DNA from: Bacillota bacterium
Lineage (GTDB): Bacteria > Bacillota > Bacilli > Alicyclobacillales > SLC66
NCBI GenBank assembly: GCA_021799325.1
Contig: JAJZAS010000101.1
Span: 1-6,091, forward strand
Direction of reading: 5' to 3'
Length of the DNA stretch: 6,091 nucleotides
Below, in pieces: positions 1-4,963 of the stretch. How positions within the stretch are numbered: the stretch's first letter is position 1; the number at the start of each line of letters is the position of its first letter. The notes beneath the pieces are model-generated. The model searched no databases and was not told the origin of the DNA. It saw only the letters and a program-made list of their open reading frames with translations. The translations under genes were made by a program, and so were the position numbers.

Positions 1-1349
1 GGTTCCGGTACCAAATAAGCGACCACGCGCTCTCCGTAAAGTTCATCTGGAAGGCCGATCACTGCCACCGACTTAACCTCATCATGCTGGCTGATCACAT
101 CTTCCACTTCACGCGGGCTGATTTTTTGCCCTGCGCGGTTGATCATTTCCTTTTTTCGCCCTGTGATAAACACATAGCCTTCTTCATCGACATAGCCCAG
201 ATCGCCGGTGTGAAACCAGCCATCTTGAAAGCTATCCTTGCCCTCGTCTCCGTATGCATAATGCTTGATCACACTATCACCTTGAATGGCGATTTCCCCT
301 GTCTCTCCCACACTTGTCTGCGAACCATCATCTGCCACAATTTTCAAGTTCACGCCGGCTGGTAACCCAACTGACCCCGCCTTGCGTTTGCCAGGCGGCA
401 ACGGATTGACGCAAACCTGGCTGGCTGCCTCCGTTATGCCATAGGATTCGATAATCGGTACACCAAAACGGGATTCAAAGCGTTTGCCAGTCAACATAGG
501 GAGTGGTGCGGAAGCGGACCTAACAAAGCGCAGCGAAGCAGGTACTTCAGGCGTATTTTCTCCTTTGATCAGAATGCCAATCACTGTTGGCACTGCCGAC
601 ACCCAGGTGACTTGTTGCTGGTTTACCGTATTCCAGAAGCGAGAGGCGCTGAATTTTTCCTCAACGACCAATTTGCCACCCGAGATAATGGTGGATAAGA
701 GTGCCACTACTTGCGCATTGATGTGAAAAAGCGGCAAAAAGCAATAACTGATATCGTGCTCGCCAAGAAGATGCGTCTTGATCACTTGGTGAACGGTAGC
801 AAGCACTTGCTGATGAGATAATTTCACGCCTTTAGGAAGCCCTGTGGTCCCCGAGGTAAAAAGCAGAATGGCAGTTTCTTCTTCACTCGGCTCCTGTTCA
901 GCCGTGATCTCATGAACCGCATTCCCTACCGTACTCACTAAAAGCTCACTGGCACCAGTTATCTTAGCTGGTATCGTCACAATAAAGCGCAATGTACTTA
1001 ATTGCTCGCTATCCATCCGATCTACAATTTCTTTGCTGACAAAAGCCCCCGTCACTTGTGCACGGGAACCCACCTTCATCAGTTCAGGCTTTGGCATAAA
1101 AGGGTTGACAGGCACCACGGTAGCGCCAAATTGAATGAGTGCTAGATAAATCGCAATAAAAATATAGGAATTTTCCTTGGCCAAAAGAATTTTATCGCCA
1201 GGTCTCACGCCTTGCTCAGTTAACAAACGCTTAATGCCCAGCACGTCACTATGCAGATTTTGAATTCCCGTCCACTTCTCATCGTAAAAAACGACTTTCT
1301 CTTCGCTGCCAGTCAAACGGGCTTCGATTTTTCGGCTTAGTTCGGACAT
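1..1349 (-). CDS. AMP-forming acyl-CoA synthetase, AAE3/oxalate-CoA ligase-like (C-terminus missing)
   Basis: This enzyme would activate a carboxylic acid with ATP to an acyl-adenylate and then transfer it to CoA in the cytosol. The visible 449 residues read without a break from ATG at 1349, with GGAAGG at 1358-1363 eight bases upstream. Seen motifs are the phosphate-binding loop FTSGTTGLPKGV (164-175, K173), the adenine-side YGITEA (303-308), the ribose-binding HTGD (380-383, D383), the hinge GRKKEMI (397-403, R398) and INRAGQKISPREVE (403-416). The stretches FSASRFW (233-239), RSASAPL (277-283) and NPLPPGKRKAGSVG (315-328) resemble the AAE3/Pcs60 oxalyl-CoA synthetase group more than long-chain FadD or aryl-AMP ligases. 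Typical members have about 500-520 residues, so the last 50-70 residues, including the catalytic lysine of the small domain, lie outside the window. The exact substrate cannot be read from the sequence; an oxalate, medium-chain or aromatic acid is possible. It is transcribed divergently from the acyltransferase gene. Confidence 0.93.
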   Translation of the reverse strand, partial: MSELSRKIEARLTGSEEKVVFYDEKWTGIQNLHSDVLGIKRLLTEQGVRPGDKILLAKENSYIFIAIYLALIQFGATVVPVNPFMPKPELMKVGSRAQVTGAFVSKEIVDRMDSEQLSTLRFIVTIPAKITGASELLVSTVGNAVHEITAEQEPSEEETAILLFTSGTTGLPKGVKLSHQQVLATVHQVIKTHLLGEHDISYCFLPLFHINAQVVALLSTIISGGKLVVEEKFSASRFWNTVNQQQVTWVSAVPTVIGILIKGENTPEVPASLRFVRSASAPLPMLTGKRFESRFGVPIIESYGITEAASQVCVNPLPPGKRKAGSVGLPAGVNLKIVADDGSQTSVGETGEIAIQGDSVIKHYAYGDEGKDSFQDGWFHTGDLGYVDEEGYVFITGRKKEMINRAGQKISPREVEDVISQHDEVKSVAVIGLPDELYGERVVAYLVPE

Positions 1350-1400
1350 GTTGATCGCCTTCCACTATAGATTCAGTTTCATCCTTATTAATTTGCCAGT

Positions 1401-1458
1401 AACATCTTAAAATCGCCTTAAAGCTATGCTAATTAGCGTAGGTACTTATTAAGATGTT
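1401..1458. repeat. Perfect 10-bp inverted repeat flanking the intergenic centre
   Basis: AACATCTTAA at 1401-1410 is matched exactly by its reverse complement TTAAGATGTT at 1449-1458. The arms are 38 bp apart, with the dyad centre at 1429.5. The spacing is far too long for a single dimer site, so two separate operators in opposite orientation, one facing each gene, is the simpler reading. Function is inferred only from position between divergent genes. Confidence 0.6.
1424..1441. promoter_or_regulatory. Palindromic candidate operator
   Basis: CTATGCTAATTAGCGTAG is an 18-bp palindrome with eight of nine pairs matched; the core GCTAATTAGC (1428-1437) is perfect, and the one mismatch is T1427 against G1438. 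It lies near the middle of the divergent region, about 70-75 bp from each start codon. Size and symmetry suit a dimeric helix-turn-helix repressor such as a TetR or MarR family member, but no such regulator gene is in the window. The binding protein is unknown. Confidence 0.4.
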
Positions 1459-1480
1459 TTTAAATATAGCAAGTTATGAT
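1449..1480 (+). promoter_or_regulatory. Candidate promoter of the acyltransferase-transporter operon
   Basis: TATGAT at 1475-1480 matches the sigma-A -10 consensus at five of six bases and would start transcription near 1487, giving a leader of about 26 nt that includes the ribosome binding site. No TTGACA-like -35 stands at 16-18 bp. Instead the -35 area holds TTAAGA (1449-1454) and TTAAAT (1460-1465), 11 bp apart. That arrangement is typical of activator-dependent promoters, but the call rests on short motifs. Confidence 0.35.
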
Positions 1481-1492
1481 GGAGCCATTACC

Positions 1493-1501
1493 AAAGGAGG
1501 T
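1493..1501 (+). promoter_or_regulatory. Ribosome binding site of the acyltransferase gene
   Basis: AAAGGAGGT is a near-perfect match to the 16S rRNA 3' end. The GGAGG core ends 12 nt before the ATG at 1513, a little longer than usual. No in-frame start lies closer, so this site supports the ATG. Confidence 0.8.
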
Positions 1502-1512
1502 TTGCTTCATCC

Positions 1513-2682
1513 ATGAAAGAACACTTATATGAAATTGACTTGATGCGAGCCTTTATTATCCTTGGCGTCGTATGTGTACACAACTTTTCCTTTTATAATA
1601 CGTTTAATCCCGACATGAGTACAGCCAATGTGCTGCTTGAAGCAGGATTAACCGCCTTGCACTTCACCCGGGAATCATTCATGTTCATCACTGGACTAGT
1701 CTTGTTTATCACTTATTACCGGAAGCCATTTAAGGCCACCACGTTTTGGAAGAAACGCTTCCTGTTGATTGCCATCCCCTATATTTTTTTCACCATTGCC
1801 TACATTCTGTTTTCAGGAACGTATTTGCATCATTTTTCGTGGTCAGCGCCACACCTGTTCCTGGTTATTGGCAAAGCGCTTTTGACAGGCAATCAGTTCT
1901 TCCTCTATTATTTGCTGATTTCCATGCAACTGTACGTGGTCTTCCCGCTGTTCATCATTTTAATGAAAAAATTAGAGAAATGGCACATCTGGATATTTAT
2001 TGGCAGCTTTTTCCTTGAACTATTCTTGATGTGGCTAAACAGCGCCTATCTGCAAAACCTGAACATCTCTCATCTGCCAGTCGTATTAAAGTGGCTCATC
2101 CTTTATCGAGATCGCAATCTCTTGACCTACCAGTTCTGGTTTATCGCCGGAGCCGTGTTTGCCATCTACTACAATCCAGTGAAGAAATATCTCCTGTCCC
2201 ATACGCGTATGATCGTCGCCACATTTCTCGCCATGCTGATCGCACTTTGGATTCATTTCGCGATGGGAAGATATCTGCTGCATCAGGATTACTCCATGTC
2301 GGATCTTGTTTTGCAGCCATTTATGATTCCCTATAGCCTGGCCACCACCGCAGTGCTATGGAGAGCAGGTGTTTGGTGGGCAGACAATCGGCACAAAGCA
2401 ACTCTTCGCTGGTTCAGCGGCTTTGTAAAAATGGTAGCTGCTGCATCCTTCGGTGTGTTCCTGGTACACCCCTTTGCGCTTCACTACGTGGAGGTGTTCG
2501 TATACAGCGTTCATCCCCATACGACCTTGCGCATGTTTTTACTTCCGCTTTCTATCATCTTTGTCTACGGGGTATCCATTATGGTGTCCAACTACCTTGG
2601 GAAAATACCGCTTGTCAGCTACATCGTCGGGCAAAAGTCTAAGTTGCCGAGTCTTCGTTCTGATTTATCCAGAAGCGCTTAA
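1513..2682 (+). CDS. Acyltransferase-3 family integral membrane protein
   Basis: The product has 389 residues, the usual size of acyltransferase-3 proteins (OafA/YrhL/IcaC-type), which move acetyl or other short acyl groups across or at the membrane onto surface sugars, polymers or small molecules. The N-terminal motif EIDLMRAFIILGVVCVHNF (7-25) carries the family's conserved Arg (R12) and probable catalytic His (H23). Next come FMFITG (56-61), equivalent to the usual FFxxSG, and FWKKRFLLIAIPY (78-90), equivalent to the RxxRxxP segment. QFFLYYLLISMQLYVVFP follows, and then a late SFGVFLVHP (312-320, H319) matching the family's SYxxYLxH. The hydrophobicity pattern suggests about ten membrane helices with a short basic C-terminal tail. 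No extra SGNH or periplasmic domain is attached. It is followed 35 nt later by the transporter gene, so the two are probably co-transcribed. Acceptor and donor are unknown. Confidence 0.88.
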   Translation: MKEHLYEIDLMRAFIILGVVCVHNFSFYNTFNPDMSTANVLLEAGLTALHFTRESFMFITGLVLFITYYRKPFKATTFWKKRFLLIAIPYIFFTIAYILFSGTYLHHFSWSAPHLFLVIGKALLTGNQFFLYYLLISMQLYVVFPLFIILMKKLEKWHIWIFIGSFFLELFLMWLNSAYLQNLNISHLPVVLKWLILYRDRNLLTYQFWFIAGAVFAIYYNPVKKYLLSHTRMIVATFLAMLIALWIHFAMGRYLLHQDYSMSDLVLQPFMIPYSLATTAVLWRAGVWWADNRHKATLRWFSGFVKMVAAASFGVFLVHPFALHYVEVFVYSVHPHTTLRMFLLPLSIIFVYGVSIMVSNYLGKIPLVSYIVGQKSKLPSLRSDLSRSA

Positions 2683-2697
2683 TCAGGCTTTGATTAA
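2679..2697 (+). other. Small stem-loop across the acyltransferase stop codon
   Basis: TTAATCA (2679-2685) and TGATTAA (2691-2697) form a perfect 7-bp stem with a 5-nt GGCTT loop. It includes the TAA stop at 2680-2682 and ends six bases before the next ribosome binding site. The stem is AT-rich and is followed only by CTTTT, so it is not a convincing terminator. It could tune transporter translation or mRNA decay, or be chance. Confidence 0.3.
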
Positions 2698-2702
2698 CTT
2701 TT

Positions 2703-2708
2703 AGGAGG
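2703..2708 (+). promoter_or_regulatory. Ribosome binding site of the MFS transporter gene
   Basis: AGGAGG lies nine nt before the ATG at 2718. The spacing is close to ideal, which fixes the start of the transporter. Confidence 0.8.
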
Positions 2709-2717
2709 TTAGATCTC

Positions 2718-4160
2718 ATGCAAATCAATCAGTCTTTGTATGCTGATGAAAATTTGCTGGCCCGCCTAGATCGGACACCGATCACTCGGACTACCGTTGG
2801 CATTATTGCCTTGCTTTCGATTGTCTGGTTGGCGGAGGCTTTTGACATTGGCATTGTTGGCCCTGTCCTCACCGTACTAAAAAGCAGTTGGCACCTCACG
2901 CAAAACGACATGGGACTTCTTGGTATCGCATCGACAATAGGTGTTGTTGTGGGAATGATCCCGGCAGGGATTCTTGCCGACCGGTTTGGCAGGAGAAATG
3001 TGGTGCTGTATGGCATCCTCATTTTTTCCGTTATCACCATGGCAGGAGCCCTGACCCATTCCGTCTGGCAACTTATTCTCGTCCGCCTTTTGGCAGGACT
3101 TGGCGAAGGTGCCGTGCTTCCCATGCCTTATCTGTTCCTGTCTGAATTTGTTCACAGCAAACGACGCGCTGTCAGTATCGGCTATTCGAACGGCATACTG
3201 ACTGCCGCCTACCTAATTCCCAATTTGGCATCCTTGTGGGCGCTCAGCACTTTTTCGACAGACATCGCTTGGAGAGTGCCATTCTATCTTGGCGGCATTC
3301 CACTCATCCTGCTTATTCCGCTAGCCATTTGGCTTCCTGAATCACCGCGTTACCTTTTGAAAAAAGGCAGAAGAGACCAAGTGCAACGTTTGGTAGAAAG
3401 ACTCGAAGATCAAGCTGGTCTGCCTCACGATAAGGAGCTCATCAATCACCGGGCGCTTGTCGTCATTCAAAAAGGCGCCAATACGTTACCCACGACAAAA
3501 GTATTATTAAAAAGTCCCTATATTCAGCGCGGTGTCATCGTAGCCGCACAGCTCACCGCAGCACTTGTTCTCTTTTATATCCTATTGGTATTTGGCCCAA
3601 CACTGCTAATTTCAAGAGGGTTTGGCTCAGGTAGCGCGATTCTCTTTACCGGACTCATGATGGGAATGGCAGGTATCGGTTCGATCGTTCAAGGCTATCT
3701 AGCTGATCGGTTTGGACGCAAGCGCTTGCTTACTATTTACTTCCTTCTCGCTGCGATCGGAGCTGGCATGTTTGGCTTGTTCCAGTCTCCGATACTCGTA
3801 GTCATCGCAGGATTTCTCACCTCGTTCTTCGGACTTGGCGTCTTCCCTGTCTCCAAATTGACGGTGGCGGAGCAATATCCTACGAGACTTCGAGGACAAG
3901 GGGTGTATTTCAATGAAATGACCGCTCGCGTCCTTAGCGGGATTGTGACCATCTACTTTATTCCATGGTTTTTGAACCTGTGGGGCAATCAAGTCATTTT
4001 TGAAGGCATCGCTATTGCGATCCTCGTGCTGGCGCTTCCATTTGTCATCTTTGGCCGTGAAACAGCCAACATCAGCGTGGAAGAAGCCGGAACAGACCTG
4101 TCTTTCTCAGAAATCGACTCGGCAATGACCGATACAGTGGGGAACAAGGTCACAACGTAA
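2718..4160 (+). CDS. MFS transporter, NiaP/SV2/aromatic-acid-type permease
   Basis: This 480-residue permease should have 12 membrane helices in two six-helix halves. Seen signatures are the first-helix acidic pattern LAEAFDIGIVGP (38-49; E40, D43), the loop 2-3 motif GMIPAGILADRFGRR (79-93), the helix 4 RLLAGLGEGAVLP (122-134), PESPRYL closing the N-half (206-212), the repeat ADRFGRKR in loop 8-9 (328-335), and EQYPTRLRGQG (384-394). The last two, with the PESPRYL motif, place it in the sugar-porter-like branch with NiaP, SV2 and aromatic-acid:proton symporters, not among drug exporters. A cytoplasmic central loop spans about 213-265, and an acidic polar tail follows the last helix. The likely substrate is a small organic acid, aromatic acid or vitamin, driven by protons, but this cannot be fixed from sequence. 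It shares an operon with the upstream acyltransferase and is followed at once by a terminator. Confidence 0.92.
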   Translation: MQINQSLYADENLLARLDRTPITRTTVGIIALLSIVWLAEAFDIGIVGPVLTVLKSSWHLTQNDMGLLGIASTIGVVVGMIPAGILADRFGRRNVVLYGILIFSVITMAGALTHSVWQLILVRLLAGLGEGAVLPMPYLFLSEFVHSKRRAVSIGYSNGILTAAYLIPNLASLWALSTFSTDIAWRVPFYLGGIPLILLIPLAIWLPESPRYLLKKGRRDQVQRLVERLEDQAGLPHDKELINHRALVVIQKGANTLPTTKVLLKSPYIQRGVIVAAQLTAALVLFYILLVFGPTLLISRGFGSGSAILFTGLMMGMAGIGSIVQGYLADRFGRKRLLTIYFLLAAIGAGMFGLFQSPILVVIAGFLTSFFGLGVFPVSKLTVAEQYPTRLRGQGVYFNEMTARVLSGIVTIYFIPWFLNLWGNQVIFEGIAIAILVLALPFVIFGRETANISVEEAGTDLSFSEIDSAMTDTVGNKVTT

Positions 4161-4180
4161 TCATTGTTATCGCCACTTTA

Positions 4181-4217
4181 ACAGCGCACCCTCAGACTTG
4201 AGTGTGCGCTGTTTTTT
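4181..4217 (+). terminator. Intrinsic terminator after the transporter gene
   Basis: ACAGCGCAC (4181-4189) pairs with GTGCGCTGT (4204-4212). After one C/T mismatch an inner CTCA/TGAG stem (4191-4194 with 4199-4202) closes a GACT loop. A run of six T (4212-4217) follows. The GC-rich stem and T tract, 20 nt after the stop codon, make a classic Rho-independent terminator that should insulate the two-component genes. Confidence 0.88.
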
Positions 4218-4238
4218 GTTATGTGGTATGTTCATCAT

Positions 4239-4244
4239 GAGGTG
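4239..4244 (+). promoter_or_regulatory. Ribosome binding site deciding the TTG start of the response regulator
   Basis: GAGGTG stands seven nt before TTG at 4252. The next in-frame ATG is at residue 41, inside the receiver domain and too late for a complete fold. TTG is therefore the start. Confidence 0.75.
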
Positions 4245-4251
4245 AATTGAG

Positions 4252-4929
4252 TTGCGCATCTTGATTGTGGAAGATGAAGTCAAATTGGCTGAAGCGCTGG
4301 TTAGACTCGTGGCTGAAGACCAGATTCAGGCAGATGCTGTATATGAAGGTGAAGAAGGACTGCATCTGGCAATGTCCGTCCCTTACGATGCGATTGTTTT
4401 GGATCGCATGCTGCCAGGAATTGATGGCCTTGATATCGTAAGAAACCTAAGGCAACAGGGGATCACCACGCCTATTTTATTACTGACAGCGAGGGATTCC
4501 GTCTCGGATCGCGTCGATGGCCTCAATGCAGGCGCTGACGATTATTTGGTCAAACCGTTTGCCACAGAAGAACTGCTTGCCCGTATCCACGCGCTCACCC
4601 GTAGACCCACTGAATTTGTCACTGACCATCACCTTGAATTTGAAGGACTCCACCTTGACGTGTTGACGCGAACGATTGAATATGGCGAACAAGAACCTGT
4701 CGTCATCTCCCCAAAAGAGACGCAAATCCTGGAGATGTTGATTCGCCATTCCGGACAGGTTCTCACCAGACAGCAGTTGATTGATCATGTCTGGGGCTAC
4801 GAAACAGATGTCCTGGAGGGCGTCCTCGACACCTACGTTCATCACTTGAGAAGGCGCTTAAATAGTGTGAATGGTCCATCCATTCAAACCGTTCGCGGAG
4901 TCGGCTACACGCTGAAAAAACCTGAATGA
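4252..4929 (+). CDS. OmpR/PhoB-family two-component response regulator
   Basis: The 225-residue product is a complete cytosolic transcription factor. The receiver domain (about 1-118) shows the acidic pocket E7-D8, the phosphoacceptor D51 in LDRMLPGIDG, the switch T79 in LLLTAR, and K101 in the DDYLVKPF motif. A winged-helix DNA-binding domain follows (about 126-223), with SPKETQILEMLIRHSGQVLTR (153-173), VWGY (180-183), the recognition helix around DTYVHHLRRRLN (193-204), and the closing wing TVRGVGYTLKK (213-223). It starts with TTG, supported by GAGGTG seven nt upstream. The histidine kinase gene begins 34 nt after its stop, so the two form a cognate pair. It should bind direct repeats spaced about 11 bp as a head-to-tail dimer after phosphorylation. 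Its targets are unknown. Sequence alone does not place it with a named regulator; CiaR-like or PhoP-like are the nearest styles. Confidence 0.95.
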   Translation: MRILIVEDEVKLAEALVRLVAEDQIQADAVYEGEEGLHLAMSVPYDAIVLDRMLPGIDGLDIVRNLRQQGITTPILLLTARDSVSDRVDGLNAGADDYLVKPFATEELLARIHALTRRPTEFVTDHHLEFEGLHLDVLTRTIEYGEQEPVVISPKETQILEMLIRHSGQVLTRQQLIDHVWGYETDVLEGVLDTYVHHLRRRLNSVNGPSIQTVRGVGYTLKKPE

Positions 4930-4947
4930 CTCTTACTTTGGCTGTTC

Positions 4948-4953
4948 AAAGGA
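4948..4953 (+). promoter_or_regulatory. Ribosome binding site deciding the TTG start of the histidine kinase
   Basis: AAAGGA lies ten nt before TTG at 4964. The alternative ATG at 5000 has no purine-rich site upstream, so the TTG is preferred; it adds 12 residues (MKQVTKNDTFSA) before the first membrane helix. Confidence 0.6.
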
Positions 4954-4963
4954 TGAAACCCAC

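Larger units (their letters stand above)
1350..1512. promoter_or_regulatory. Divergent intergenic control region
   Basis: This 163-bp AT-rich stretch separates the ligase (minus) from the acyltransferase (plus) and must hold the promoters of both unless one is read from afar. It contains an inverted repeat, a central palindrome and 11-bp-spaced boxes, listed separately. For the minus strand no good -35/-10 pair is visible: TATAGT (1369-1364) is too close to the ribosome binding site to be a -10, and TAATAA (1390-1385) lacks a -35 partner. No open reading frame of interest lies here. Confidence 0.7.

Noticed and set aside
84..726. Two plus-strand open frames (84-365 and 484-726)
   Set aside because: They lie antisense to the intact ligase frame with all its motifs, have no known motifs of their own and no good ribosome binding sites.
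1364..1369. TATAGT as the -10 of the ligase promoter
   Set aside because: Transcription would start about at 1357, inside or after the ribosome binding site at 1358-1363, leaving no usable leader.
1434..1452. FapR-like site (minus strand AAGTACCT followed by CTAAT)
   Set aside because: It resembles the fatty-acid regulator FapR operator as I remember it, but the half-sites are one base too close together and several positions differ, so the match is not convincing.
2729..3155. Minus-strand and alternate-frame open stretches inside the transporter gene
   Set aside because: They overlap strongly conserved MFS motifs and have Ser/Arg/Pro-rich, low-information translations typical of shadow frames.
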